NCBI GenBank assembly: GCA_036971475.1
Contig: JBAIZL010000063.1
Span: 1,030,290-1,094,289, forward strand
Direction: 5' to 3'
DNA from: Prosapia bicincta
Taxonomy: Eukaryota > Arthropoda > Insecta > Hemiptera > Cercopidae
DNA length: 64,000 nucleotides
Under the pieces are notes generated by a model. That model was not told the origin of the DNA, ran no database searches, and worked only from the letters and a program-made list of their open reading frames with translations. The position numbers and the translations under genes were made by a program. Of the stretch, positions 37,850-49,492 are shown one piece after another. How positions within the stretch are numbered: position 1 is the first letter of the stretch; every line of letters starts with the position of its first letter.

Positions 37850-38160
37850 TGTGGTAGTGGACATATTTAATAAAATGTTCGTCGTCTTGTCTTTTTAGTT
37901 CCACTTTTTATGTGGAACAAAACCTGCCTATTTTCACACACAGTTGGTGTCAGTATTCGCGGTATTTTCGGGGAACATAACCCCCACGACAAACGAGGGA
38001 CCACTGAGTAGTTTCTTCGTCCCATCTGACTTAAAATAAACGATAACATAGCATTTAATAAAACAGCTGATTTTATGTTTGATGGTATGAGGTAGAACAA
38101 CTGTTTTGACACATCGGTTGTATAAACCTTACGTAACGTCTGTTAGTACCTATATAATGT
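37850..38160 (+). repeat. Family E dispersed repeat, partial
   Basis: Core motifs CATCTGACTTAAAATAAACG, AAAACAGCTGATTTTATG, GAGGTAGAACAACTGTTTTG and ACATCGGTTGT occur in the usual order. The front part is diverged. Confidence 0.7.
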
Positions 38161-38289
38161 GTTTAAACTTAATGACAGATTACAGAGCGTTTCATGCTAA
38201 TACAAATAAACACACTCTATGTTTATATTTTCTATTCGAAAATCTTCGTAATACGAAATATTTGATTATAAAGAATCGTTTATAAATAT

Positions 38290-39470
38290 TAAAACTGTAA
38301 ATTATGAACAAATATTCTTTGAGCTTAGCTTGTGATGTTATGTTAAAAACAAATAAGAACTTACACAGTAGTACAAATGAAGTGGATGAATATATTTCAC
38401 TTATAAATTTATGTATTGTTCAAAATTGTTTCCAGTTTTAAAATAAATTTTACACCCAGAAGGAAGGCACCGCTATGGGTTACCCTCTATCAAGTTTTAG
38501 CCAACTTTTGTATGAGTTATTTCGAAATGAATGCAAAAAATACCTTGAAATATTTTCCTAGAGTATGGCTGAGATATGGGGATGACGTGTTTGCAGTGTT
38601 TGACAGTTAACAAAGCCTGATCAAGTTTTGTAAAGCAATAAATGGTTTTTTCCAAGTATAAAATTTACGGTTGAAATAGAAAAAGAGGCGTGTTTACCAT
38701 TTTTAGATGTTTTAATATCAAGAAAAACAATACTTTAAGTTTTAATGTTTATAGAAAACCAACTCACACAAGCAGATTTATTACCAGTGATTCATTTCAC
38801 ACGATATCACATAAAAAAGCAGCTTTTAATTCTATGGTGCATCGTTTAATTAATTTGCTTTTATCAGAGGAAAATTATAAAAATGAGCTGAATTATATTT
38901 ATAGCGTAGCAAGGTTCAATGGATATAGTAATGTGTTTATAGATGAAATTCACAAAAAGATGAAAAATAAGACAATAAAAAATCAGAGAAGCTCGTTAAT
39001 AAGGGATTTAAAAGGGGAAAATGGGTAAAAATAACACACCATCCACCGCTGTCTAATAAAATCAGAAAATTACTAGGAAGATATAGTAATTTGAATGTTA
39101 GAATTGCCACTGTAGTAACGAAGTTGTTAGGGAACCATAAAGATGCCATAACAAATGAAGAAAAACAGAAATCTACTGCCTGAAATGTAGCGAGTGTCCT
39201 CTGAAATATATAGGCCAAACAAAAAGAAATATTAAAACTAGGGCTAAAGAACATTTTTCCTACATTAGATATAATAGACCAGAAAAATCTGCGAGGGCGA
39301 AGCATTGTTTAGAGGAAGAGCACGAACTTAAAGTAGACGATGTAACCCTGTTAAAAAACGTTGTTAAGTGTAGTGAATTGGATGCATGGGAAACTTTGTA
39401 TATTAATATTAATAAAAATAATATTGTAAACAACGAGTCAGGCCCTATTCCAAATTCTATATTATTGTAA
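38290..39470 (+). pseudogene. Penelope-like element, RT plus GIY-YIG endonuclease (broken)
   Basis: This is the most complete PLE remnant in the window, on the plus strand. RT blocks: ISLINLCIVQNCFQF, stop, NKFYTQKEGTAMGYPLS (near 38445); after a one-base shift, LANFCMSYFEMN; then RVWLRYGDDVFAVFDS with the catalytic YxDD box (YGDD, where YVDD is usual), a stop, and KFTVEIEKEACLPFLDV, NVYRKPTHTSRFITSDSFHT and AAFNSMVHRLINLLLSEENY. The linker is frameshifted near 39015. The endonuclease follows: YCLKCSECPLKYIGQT, TRAKEHFSYIRYNR, RAKHCLEEEHEL and a C-terminal DAWETLYININ, ending at 39470. The nuclease part is nearly intact, with G, Q, R and E residues typical of GIY-YIG. The RT N-terminal half is missing. 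Confidence 0.92.
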
Positions 39471-39760
39471 TTAGCGTAAAAAAGGGGGGAGAATAAAATG
39501 TATTGTAACTTTTAGGTTAAATATTTTGACATAATAATAATGTGTAATATTAATTATCTGTTTTGTTTATATGTAATTATGTTGTATGTTACAAATTTTA
39601 TTGTAATTATTGAGTTAGCTACAAAATTTCTATTTGTTGTATCATGTTTAAAGTAGGGTTAGTAACTGTGGTTTGACAAGTGGGCGTGGCAACGCCTACT
39701 GTATAAATACGGAAGTGTAACCTTACTTTCACCCTAGTTGTAAGTTAGAGTTTGTAGTAG
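39471..39760 (+). other. PLE 3' non-coding region
   Basis: AT-rich spacer between the endonuclease stop and the hammerhead-like motif. It includes a short G-richer block around 39660-39715. Confidence 0.6.
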
Positions 39761-39764
39761 TAAC

Positions 39765-39807
39765 ACTCACTGATGATGATGACTTGGTCATTGAAACGCG
39801 TATGAGT
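39765..39807 (+). ncRNA. Hammerhead-ribozyme motif at PLE 3' end
   Basis: The best-formed motif in the window. Stem I: ACTCA (39765-39769) pairs perfectly with TGAGT (39803-39807). Core CTGATGA (39770-39776); then T77; stem II GATGAC (39778-39783) pairs with GTCATT (39787-39792) around a TTG loop, closing on a G-U that would be G-C before a CpG-type change; GAAA (39793-39796). Stem III is the self-complementary ACGCGT (39796-39801), which in a monomer leaves almost no loop and favours a dimeric fold. The predicted cut is after A39802. PLE hammerheads are known to have such minimal stem III. Activity is inferred. Confidence 0.75.
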
Positions 39808-40109
39808 AAATAAATGAATAATTTGTGAGTTTTGTGTATGTTTTTATTTGTTTGTAAATTATGACCTAATAATAAATTAGTTGGTGGCAGGCCTAGTTAT
39901 CTGCCATATTATATAATTGATAATAATAACTTTCTTATACACATAAGATACTTTAGGAGAGAAAACGTTCAATGTCTTAGATGAAGAGAAAAAATGCCAA
40001 TGTGGTTAAAGCTTCCTTATTACAGAGGAGATTTGTTTTGTAACCGCCCTTTTAGAGAAATTTGGTTCAAAAAAAAAACTATTTACTTCACTATGGTAAA
40101 TTGTTTTTA

Positions 40110-40400
40110 CTAAACTCCTTCTATTAGGTCACACTCCTCTTATGTATATATTGTTTCATATTTTCAATCGTTAATAAAATACTTTTTATTCATGAAACCG
40201 AAATAGATTAATTTAAACTTGTAGTAGGTGACACATGATATTAACTAGCAATAGAGCACTCCTCGGTATGTAGCGTAAACAGACGCGAGCATAGAGTCTA
40301 CATTTAGAACCTCATTACTATAGCAAACATTTTCATTTAAAACTAATTGTAAGGGAAAAAACTGTTAAAAATGTGTAAATTACAAGTTTTGGAACAATTT
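40110..40400 (+). repeat. Family E dispersed repeat, 5' part
   Basis: Family motifs near the start (ATTTTCAATCGTTAATAAAA, TTTTTATTCATGAAACCG, GTAGTAGGTGACACATGAT) are present. The CAGCTG core is missing, so the copy is truncated or diverges after about 40250. Confidence 0.6.
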
Positions 40401-40475
40401 ATTAAAAAATATAAAAAATTAATTTAAAGAAAATCTTGAAATAAAAGATATTGTAACAATTCCTAGTACCCTCGT

Positions 40476-40478
<3 letters not shown>

Positions 40479-40549
<71 letters not shown>
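40479..40549. repeat. (AT)n microsatellite
   Basis: About 35 AT units, immediately before the orphan PLE end. Confidence 0.97.
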
Positions 40550-40552
<3 letters not shown>

Positions 40553-40568
40553 TAGATTTTGTTACATA

Positions 40569-40630
40569 ATTAATTTTTCCTGAAGATGCTGGTACTGTTT
40601 TGTCGGCGAAAAGCTTTGAATAATATATTT
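40569..40630 (+). ncRNA. Orphan hammerhead-ribozyme-like motif (PLE end without ORF)
   Basis: CTGAAGA is at 40580-40586 and GAAA at 40608-40611. Stem II pairs GCTG (40588-40591) with CGGC (40604-40607), one pair being U-G. Stem III would be the self-complementary AAGCTT (40611-40616). Stem I pairs TTC with GAA and continues beyond a U-U mismatch. T40587 lies between CTGAAGA and stem II, as in the other copies. No endonuclease frame accompanies it, so it looks like a solo PLE terminal repeat between two AT microsatellites. Confidence 0.65.
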
Positions 40631-40673
40631 ATTAAAACTAATATTGTTTTTAAAATATTTTAATTCAATAATT

Positions 40674-40678
<5 letters not shown>

Positions 40679-40705
<27 letters not shown>
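40679..40705. repeat. (AT)n microsatellite
   Basis: Short pure AT tract on the right of the orphan PLE end. Confidence 0.95.
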
Positions 40706-40707
<2 letters not shown>

Positions 40708-40739
40708 ATTATACTAATATGTTTTTAAACATTAACAAA

Positions 40740-41000
40740 TTCATATATATATATAACTTGTTCAAATATTTAATCGTTAATATAATATTATTTATTTATC
40801 AAAACTTAAAAACCTTTTTTTTTAATTTGGCAGTAGATAACACTTAATGTTAATACAGTTTAATTTATTTCATAATTTAACACCTATAGATATTATTGAC
40901 GTTTTTTTGGTTTTATATGGCGGAAAAACCTTTTGCAAAACGTTACTTTAAGGCAATTTAAGTATATTTAAGTATAACGCCCTTTAAAGGCGTTAAGTTA
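40740..41000 (+). repeat. Family E dispersed repeat, partial
   Basis: Shares AACTTGTTCAAATATTTAAT, a GGCAGTAGATAACACTTAAT motif and TATATGGCGGAAAAACCTTT with other copies. It is diverged and truncated before the CAGCTG core. Confidence 0.6.
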
Positions 41001-41111
41001 ATTTATAAATTTTATTTGTAATTCCAAAATATGTTTTTTTTGATACATTATATATATTTCAACAAGCTACGAAATCGAAAAATTAAATAAATATTACATA
41101 ATAATGAGAAT

Positions 41112-41147
41112 GAGTGTGTGTGTGTGTGTGTGTATGTATGCGTGCGT

Positions 41148-41216
<69 letters not shown>

Positions 41217-41219
41217 TGT
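41112..41219. repeat. (GT)n microsatellite
   Basis: About 108 bp with a single short interruption (ATGTATGCGTGCGTAC) near 41134. Confidence 0.97.
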
Positions 41220-41682
41220 GACTTAAGATGATCATGTGGCTAAGAAAAATATTTCAGTGTCAACCATAGAGAGTTACGTTTATAGGTAATTAATAGTCTA
41301 TAGGTTCGCATAAATGTAGTCCAATAATTGGTTACATAGAAATTTTAATGTTATTATAAAATATAATATTATTCTAATTAAAATAAATATTATTATTAAT
41401 ATACAAATATAAATATTATTTTATTTTATTTTTTTAAATATAAACATATAATATATATTCACCAATATTATCCATATAAATATTATAATATTTTTTATTG
41501 TGTAAGTAAATATATTATAATTAAAAAAAAAATTATGTAATTTTTAATAGCCTACTTTATATAGTAACATGTTTTATTATTATTTGTATAAATGACTTGT
41601 AGCACAAATGATACTGACTTTAAACATAAATAAATAACTACGTAAATGTAGTACCTTTGAATTTGTATTGGTCAACTTAACA
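41220..41682. other. No recognised gene
   Basis: Extremely AT-rich sequence with no identifiable feature, ending in a short AT tract at 41683-41706. Confidence 0.5.
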
Positions 41683-41706
41683 TTATATATATATATATAT
41701 ATATAT

Positions 41707-42827
41707 TGTAACGCTTTGGCCCTTTTTACCTCGGGTAAGTTTTACTTTATTTGAAATGTGTTATTATTAATTGCTAATTGCTTATTACCAACATAATTAA
41801 TCACTTACCAGTTCACTAGTTCTAACACCATAGCTCAGGCAGATACTGTCTGTCTATGACGCTCTTCTACCTTGAAACTAGAACTAAGTTACTTGTGAAA
41901 TAAAAATTGGAAGTTTTAAAATGCAAAGTTAAACAATGTATTAATCAATGACAAATTATAAAAGAACAAATGATACCAATGTGTCAAGTAATTAACTTTT
42001 AATTACAGCTAACTATTCCATATATTTGAATTACTTATTAACCTTTAAAATTTGTATATATCGAGAAGGTAGTAACTTAAGTTTTCCAATTTAATTTTAG
42101 AAATGAATATTCAAAGGAAAATTTCTACCGTTCATGTGTTAACCGTTTATCAATTAAAATTCAAGTTAGTTAACATTAAAATACATTTTCTTTATTATTC
42201 TTTAAAACGTACCTGGTTATGCACATTACTTGCAAAACACTTTAACACATATCATTAAACATTGCACATCGATTTTGTACACTAATCACTGCACATCCCT
42301 CCTAGAATCATCGCTCTTATGCAAAAATGATATAAACTTTTACTTATTTGAAACACATAAATAATCGCTTCTGACTTTTTCTTTAGTTGCGTTTATAAAA
42401 TTTGGTACCTGCCTTGACATCTTAAATTTTGAATACTGGAAGCTTACAAATTTCTACTTTATGTCCGAAAATGCCATCTCGTCCGTCTCGTTCGAATACC
42501 TTTAGTGAAGTGGGGTCATTGCAAGGACGCGCTAAATGAATTTCCCATCCTTGCTTATAATTTTGAATTTTTTGATTGGTGCTTCGGATCAGGCTATATC
42601 AGACCATGTTTACGTCACATGGCGTGATGTGCTTATTACCCTAAGTTACTAACTCGTACGATATTTTTCTATTTCGCCCGCTAGGAGCGCTCACCACTTA
42701 CGCTAGTTTCACAATGTGCACTAATAAAAAAAAAAATTTCTTTTATATTGGGACGATATGATTATTAAATGAAAATTAAATATATAAATGAATTTATATG
42801 TAACGCCTTATTTTTAAGAGTGTTACA
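41707..42827 (-). mobile_element. Solo LTR of the TGTAAC retrotransposon family
   Basis: It runs from TGTAACGC (41707) to GTGTTACA (42827), 1121 bp, with AT microsatellite on both sides. It aligns along its length with the left arm of the 44642-49495 element and with the reverse complement of that element's 3' LTR (48367-49495). Shared blocks include ACCGTTCATGTGTTAACCG, CTTAAATTTTGAATACTGG, GATTGGTGC and CAGACCATG. Its orientation is the reverse of the 3' LTR, so the LTR lies on the minus strand. It is more diverged than the other two, hence an older insertion. Confidence 0.8.
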
Positions 42828-44570
42828 ATATATATATATATTTATTTATTTATATACCATGCAACTCATTATTGTTGGCTTGGACCCAAAGAGATTAGGT
42901 GACAGTATTTCAACAGACTCGTATCGCAATACATTATTAATGGAGAGTGTTTGATACTGGAATATTTATCTTGTCACCTTTCACACTCATCTAAAGTTCT
43001 AGAAGTAAAACTTTCGTCCAAGACAGGTTTTTATAAAGCAAAAAAGGTGATATATTGTACACGAACCCTGGGTTGGTTTTCGAAAAAATTGTAAATAAAA
43101 AGCAAATTGTTTCATGATTTTAAATTAGGATCTTTTTATATTAATTGTAAATAAAATGATAAATTCAATGAAAAGCGAAAATGTATCCCAATTCAAAATT
43201 ATATGGTATACAATGAAAAACCACAGTTTGTAGTATATTCGAGTTATCAATGAATAGTTTTTGTGGCTGAGGAAATACAACACTTTAATACGAATCTAAA
43301 GGTTTTAGGTAAAGTCGAATATGGCCTAGTTTTTTTTAGTCAACAGATTGACTGATAGATTGCAGTGACTAACGTAGTCAACGGTAACAATGTGAGATCG
43401 ATACTTATTACTCTGGGTATTTTTCCTTCAAAACCAGATAAACCAAGTTACATCTGCTATAAATTGCCTCATAAGGAGTCATTTTGTTACACTATTAGTT
43501 ACATTTTATTTTTCTTTATCAATATTTAACAAAATAAGTTTTCGTCACGTATTTTTATATAAATCCGATATATATTTTCACAAATTTGTGCACAGAAATA
43601 TGGCAAAAACATATTAGTTTCCAAAGTAAAAAAAACATTGCAAAAAAACGTAATAAAGTAAAATTGTAATAAAGTTACTAAAGTTAATAAGTTAATAATT
43701 CTCAGATAGGTCAAATCTAATTAAATATATATTCCAATTTTGAAACCCACAATCAAGGATATAAATTAGGTTTGCCACGTTTACTCAATATAATTACTAA
43801 AATGTGTGATAGATTTATTTTATGAGGATTACAGTAATCGAATGAATGAGTCATTTCTTGTAATGCTCTACTATACAAAACTTTTGTGGATTATTCATTC
43901 ACATTACTATAACAAATTAAAAAGTAGAAAGTTGGAGTAAAGCAAAAACGGTTAGGTACAAAAGCACTTTTTTACGTTTGAACTACAATAATTCCATTGA
44001 ATTGCCTAACTTTTATTGGTTACTTCGTTAATGCGTGATTTTTATAAATTTTAGTTTTGTGGATTTCTTATAAAAATTGAATTGAAAAGAAAGCTATTCC
44101 GTTTTTATTTACATTATTTTTTGAGAATTAAATTCTACAAATGTTTTTCAACATTTTCCTTCGTTTATAGGCAACTTAACAGAGTTATTGTAGTCCAATG
44201 GTAATAAAGTGTGTTTAAAACCATAATCTTTTTTTCTCTACCCCAATTTTGTCCCAAACTATTGGAGATATAGTTCTGGAACTGATTTTATACGACTTCG
44301 TAGCTCACTTTACATAAAACATATCAAGTTAACAAACTCAATTAAAGACTTAAATATTTCAGTGTTTGTAAATTTTACAGAGGGAGCTGAAAGTTATGTG
44401 AAATGTTTGCCATAAAATTGTTCATGTATAACTTGACAACGAAGCATTTCCGGGCACATGTATGTATTAACTTTTCATTATTTTGATGATAGGTATAAGC
44501 TGATTCCTCCTGAAACAACCATTATATAAATATATGTATAAATATCAATATATCAACAATATTTATATTG

Positions 44571-44574
<4 letters not shown>
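42828..44574. other. No recognised gene
   Basis: AT-rich sequence. The open frames 42769-42954 and 43526-43714 are not recognisable, and the first overlaps the LTR end. Confidence 0.5.

Positions 44575-44641
<67 letters not shown>
44575..44641. repeat. (TA)n microsatellite, left flank of retrotransposon
   Basis: TA tract directly abutting TGTAAC at 44642. Its partner lies at 49496-49548 on the other side of the element. Confidence 0.97.
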
Positions 44642-44644
<3 letters not shown>

Positions 44645-45587
44645 AACAGTTGAACCTTTTTTCGTGGGGTAAGTATATATCAGGGCTTTATTATACAATT
44701 TATTAATCAATGGCCGATTACAATAGAACAAAAGACAGCAATGTGTCGAGTAATTTAATTTTAATTACTGCTAGTTATTCCATACATTTGAATTACTTAT
44801 TGAACTTTAAAATTTATATATATCGACAAGATAGTAACTTAATATTTTCAATTGAATTTTTAGAAATGAATATTCGAAGGACAATTTCTACCGTTCATGT
44901 GTTAACCGTTTATCATTTAAAATTCAACTTAGTTAACATTAAAATACATTTTCTTTATTACTATCTAAAACGTACCTGGTTGTGCACAATAAAACACTTT
45001 AAAACCTATTAAAGATTGCCCATGGCTTTTGGAATCACTAAACACTTAACACATCGCTCTTGCAAATCCGCGCACTTAAACAAAAATTATATAAACCTTT
45101 ATTTGTTTGAAAAACATAAATTATCGCTTCTGACTTCTTTTTTTGTTGCGTTAATAAAATTCGGTACCGGCCTTGACATCTTAAATTTTGAATACTGGAA
45201 GCTTATAAATTTCTAGGTTACGTCCGAAATGCCATCACGTGCGTCTCGTTCGGAGACCTTTTGAGAAGTGGGCCTTCTGAAGGGACAAGCCAGCGGAACT
45301 TTCCCACCCTCGATTATTATTTCGAATTTTTCGATTGGTGCATTGGATCTGGCGATATCAGACCATGCTTACGTCACATGAGGTGATGTGAGTTTTTTTT
45401 AGTTAAGCTACCAACTCGTACGATATTTTACATTTTTACCCGCTAGGGGTGCTACCATCTATGCTAACTTCACAAAGTTCACCAAGAAACAAAAATTTTC
45501 TTTTATATTGGAACGATACAATTATTAAATAAAAATCAAATATATAAATGAATTTATATGTAACACCTTATTTTTAAGAGTGTTACA
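44642..45587 (-). repeat. Inverted LTR copy forming the left arm
   Basis: Runs TGTAACAGTTGAACC to GAGTGTTACA. It equals the reverse complement of the 3' LTR (48367-49495) except for about 183 bp missing just after the first 52 bp, with TTATTA at the breakpoint. The open frame 45016-45216 is nearly identical to the one on the minus strand at 48738-48938, but both lie in LTR sequence and are not likely to be genes. Confidence 0.85.
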
Positions 45588-45595
45588 TTAAAATC

Positions 45596-45647
45596 TAATA
45601 AAGCCCTGATATATACTTACCCCACGAAAAAAGGTTCAACTGTTACA
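45596..45647 (+). repeat. Residual 5' LTR end (plus orientation)
   Basis: TAATAAAGCCCTGATATATA to TCAACTGTTACA, identical to the last 52 bp of the 3' LTR and the exact inverse of 44642-44693. It contains the AATAAA signal expected near an LTR polyadenylation site. The retrotransposon leader follows directly. Confidence 0.85.
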
Positions 45648-45920
45648 AATGCGCGACTCTGCTATTTATTAAATTACTGCTGTTTTTTTTTTTGTTGTTT
45701 TCTAAAATGTAAGTCTTATACTCTGCTTGTTTTCGAAAAATTTATTAATTAAAAAGTGAATGATAATTGCTGCTTAATTTAAATTAATTAAAATTTAAAT
45801 AATGATTACTGCTAACGAATTCCAAGGATTAATGCCATTCATGTGTTAATTATTTAAGTTGTGCAGCCCTCCTTAAAAATACTCGTCAGTGTGTAGTAAA
45901 GTTATTTTCAAATAAATAAA

Positions 45921-46055
45921 ATGTATAGCGATTTAAAAATAAATAAGTTAGTAAAAGACGAGTTAATTGTCGAATTAAAAATTACAAATGTAAAGTTTAA
46001 AACGGACAGTACAGCATATGTAATAAGAAAGATATCCAAAGACAAAAATTTGTAA
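45921..46055 (+). pseudogene. Retrotransposon gag N-terminus (44 codons)
   Basis: ATG at 45921 opens MYSDLKINKLVKDELIVELK and runs to a stop at 46053. The INKL.KDELI.EL pattern is the SAP-like opening common in gag proteins of insect LTR retrotransposons. Usual gag length is several hundred residues, so this is the truncated beginning only. It lies 274 bp after the residual 5' LTR, a normal leader distance. Confidence 0.7.
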
Positions 46056-46199
46056 AGCCGATCCTGTTAATTTAATGTATTTGATAAGTAAAGTTTCTCA
46101 GAGAAATTCAAAGTAAATGTTTAAAAATCATTTTAAGTTAAAGAAGGAAGCAAAATGGTTATGGTACTTACAATAAAAATTGAATTAAGTAGTCAAATA

Positions 46200-46315
46200 A
46201 ATTAATTCTTGTAAAGTCAAATAAAATTCAAATAAATTGTAATGTTTTATTGGACACTGGAGTTTCAATAAATATAATAAAAGAAGAATTTGTTTTTAAA
46301 CATTGTCAAAATTAA
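46200..46315 (+). pseudogene. Retrotransposon aspartic protease fragment
   Basis: The frame reads ILVKSNKIQINCNVLLDTGV followed by SINIIKEEFVF and a stop at 46313. It contains the retroviral-type protease active-site motif L-L-D-T-G-V-S at about 46247-46267. The flap and the rest of the enzyme are missing or out of frame. Its position after gag fits a gag-pro-pol order. Confidence 0.75.
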
Positions 46316-46439
46316 AGTTACCTAGTAAAAAGATTTTTTAATAGCAAGTAAAGTTTTTAATAGCAGAATGTTTGGATTGTAAAATGTCAGACGACCTAAA
46401 TGATTTTTTAAAAAGGATGTAAAATTTGAAAGAAGATTT

Positions 46440-46830
46440 AATAATAATGATTTGAATAAAGTCTTTTTTTTGTTGTGAACAATTAGCTGTATGTAATTCC
46501 TAAATTAAAGTATGTGATTTAATTTAAGAATAAAGTTAGTGAATTTTCAAAGTATGGGATTTGAAATTCAGAAAGGGTTAAGATGTACTGAAGGTGTACT
46601 GAAGATGTATAAGATAACAAAGATGTTATAAGACAATGGTACAGGCTTAAAATTTTGCCAAATGAGTGTAAAAATTGTAGAGACAAAAGTGTCGTGAAAC
46701 AATGAACTCAGGGGCAAATATGGTAATTAGGTGGCTTACAAGAAGTGAGCAGGTTTATACAGCTAGATGATGGGTTAGGATTGTTCACATAATATAAGAC
46801 AAATTCAAAGAAAATTTAAGTAAAGTATAT
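46440..46830 (+). repeat. Internal direct repeat of retrotransposon, copy 1
   Basis: Aligns, with many changes, to about 47480-47890. Shared blocks include AAGTATG, GGGATTTGA, TTATAA.ACAATGGT, GTGGCTTACA, ATACAGCTAG and GGGTTAGG. An internal duplication or a nested fragment of a second copy would explain it. Confidence 0.6.
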
Positions 46831-46923
46831 TTCAAAGAACTCTTGTCATTTTAATTTTAAACAAATGTAAAGTAGAATTAAATAGTATAAAAAGTTGTAT
46901 GGTTAATAGATTAAACTCAAAAG

Positions 46924-47120
46924 AATGTTCACAGTAAATTGGCTATAAAATATAAAGGTCTATATAAAATATTGTAAATTTTTTTTATTTATGTTTCTGT
47001 ACTGTTCCAATAAGGTAATAATTTTAATAATATAGAAGAGCTCACATAAAACGATTAAAATTGAAACAGAGACATTCTGAAAGGGGTAGGTTATTTAGTA
47101 AACGAATAAAAGAGTATTAA
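46924..47120 (+). pseudogene. Retrotransposon integrase C-terminal fragment
   Basis: HSKLAIKYKGLYKIL (46930-46974) followed, after stops and frame changes, by HIKRLKLKQRHSERG (47043-47087), ending at a stop near 47118. The KL..KY.GPYKI...HIKRLK layout is the GPY/F-type C-terminal module of Ty3/gypsy integrases. Here G-L-Y stands in place of G-P-Y. The catalytic core is absent. Confidence 0.65.
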
Positions 47121-47479
47121 AAGTTAACGTTAGAAGAAATTCAAGCTATTGTTTAATTTTTAAAAGTGGAATTGATTAATGAGGAGAATGGGAGGTGCCT
47201 TGATATGCAATTTTACAAAATCATGACGACACATTTACATAATTGCGTGTCGAAAGGGCCCAATGACATGCAATTACACACTACTACACGAGATAGAGAC
47301 GACAAAAATCTCAAGATACACAATACTACACAAAAAGACTAAAACACTTGACCAAAAATTGTATATGAATGTACAGTCCTAGTTTCTGTTTAGTTTCATT
47401 TCTTATTTTATTAATACAAGAGCTTGATCAAAATTTAAAATGAAATTATTATAGTAATGTTTAAATGAAATTATAAGAA

Positions 47480-47890
47480 TAATGAATTGAAGTAAAGTCC
47501 TTTTTGAGTCAACACCTAGCTGTATAGTTTTTAAATCAAAGTATGGGATTTGATTTAAAAATAAGGTATTTGGATTCAAAATATGGGTTTTGAAATCCAG
47601 GGTTTTTTGTATAAGATGTACGAATGTTGTAAAAATAACACAGAGTAGTTATAAAGCAATGGTGCAATCTTAGTTTGTAAATTGAGAGAGAATTTCTGAG
47701 AAAATACACAGCGTCGTTTAAATGTGGTAAATTTGTGGCTTACAGGGAGTAAGCAGTTTTGCAGATCCCAGGCAGGGGACTGTAATAAATACAGCTAGTA
47801 GGTTAGGTTTGTTGACACAAAAAGAGACAATTTCGAAGAAAACTTAATAATAGATGATTTGAAGTATTTTTTTTTAATAATGAAGTAATT
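47480..47890 (+). repeat. Internal direct repeat of retrotransposon, copy 2
   Basis: Second copy of 46440-46830, after the integrase trace. The region contains purine-rich strings such as GGCAGGGGACTG. No protein frame. Confidence 0.6.
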
Positions 47891-48347
47891 TGATTAAAAA
47901 TTAATAAGAAATTGAAAAAGTAAAGATTTTAAAAATTGAAAAGATATAAATTTGTATTCATACAAGTTTATGAAACAGAATGTTGACGAGAAGTCAGATT
48001 TTAATAAAAGTAATTAAAGTATGTGATATTTTAAAAAGTTTTAAAACGTGAAATGTGTAGAATGTCTTTGCAATAGAACACTGTGAAACTGGTAGTTTTG
48101 TAAAAGAGCCTATGTGTGAGAAAGCGGATACGCTTCCGTTGTAGTATTTGTCAAGCGCTAGGGGGAAATGGCATGCATTCCATAGTGGGGAATGTAGGTA
48201 AACAAAAACATCCGTTGGCCAGTCAATGTTTATATTTTTAATATAGTAGGTATAAAATTTTGTTCAATTGTAAAAGGGGACTGCACATACTCATGTATAA
48301 AATGTTGAAGTAGAAATAAGATGTAATGTTGAACAAAAATTTTCTTT

Positions 48348-48366
48348 TCAGGTCGACAAGAGAAAA
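48348..48366 (+). promoter_or_regulatory. Probable polypurine tract before the 3' LTR
   Basis: GTCGACAAGAGAAAA lies directly before TGTAACAC at 48367. A purine run next to the LTR is the plus-strand priming site in LTR retrotransposons. Its position supports the right arm as the true 3' LTR in plus orientation. Confidence 0.55.
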
Positions 48367-49492
48367 TGTAACACTCTTAAAAATAAGGTGTTACATATAA
48401 ATTCATTTATATATTTGATTTTTATTTAATAATTGTATCGTTCCAATATAAAAGAAAATTTTTGTTTCTTGGTGAACTTTGTGAAGTTAGCATAGATGGT
48501 AGCACCCCTAGCGGGTAAAAATGTAAAATATCGTACGAGTTGGTAGCTTAACTAAAAAAAACTCACATCACCTCATGTGACGTAAGCATGGTCTGATATC
48601 GCCAGATCCAATGCACCAATCGAAAAATTCGAAATAATAATCGAGGGTGGGAAAGTTCCGCTGGCTTGTCCCTTCAGAAGGCCCACTTCTCAAAAGGTCT
48701 CCGAACGAGACGCACGTGATGGCATTTCGGACGTAACCTAGAAATTTATAAGCTTCCAGTATTCAAAATTTAAGATGTCAAGGCCGGTACCGAATTTTAT
48801 TAACGCAACACAAGAAGAAGTCAGAAGCGATAATTTATGTTTTTCAAACAAATAAAGGTTTATATAATTTTTGTTTAAGTGCGCGGATTTGCAAGAGCGA
48901 TGTGTTAAGTGTTTAGTGATTCCAAAAGCCATGGGCAATCTTTAATATGTTTAAAAGTGTTTTATTAGTGCACAATCAGGTACGTTTTAGATAATAACAA
49001 AGAAAATGTATTTTAATGTTAACTAAGTAGAATTTTAATTGATAAACGGTTAACACATGAACGGTAGGAATTGTCCTTCGAATATTCATTTCTAAAAATT
49101 CAATTGAAAATATTAAGTTACTATTTTGTCGATATATATAAATTTTAAAGTTCAATAAGTAATTCAAATGTATGGAATAACTAGCAGTAATTAAAGATAA
49201 TTACTCGACACATTGGTGTCATTTGTTCTACTGTAATTTGTCACTGATTAATAAATTGTATAACATTGTATTTTAAAACTTTATATTTTCATTTCCCAAG
49301 TAACCTAGTTCTACCTTCCAACTATGATATCGGAAGATCGTTTACAGAAAGACATTATTATGCCTGGCTGGAAACGGAGAACTATATAGAGCCCTGGGTA
49401 AGTAAGGTAATTAATTTGTTAATTAGTAATTAACATAAATTTTTAATAAAGCCCTGATATATACTTACCCCACGAAAAAAGGTTCAACTGTT

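Noticed and set aside
45016..48938. A nearly identical 66-residue frame at 45016-45216 (+) and 48738-48938 (-)
   Set aside because: Both lie within the LTR arms of one retrotransposon. The identity reflects LTR duplication, not protein conservation.
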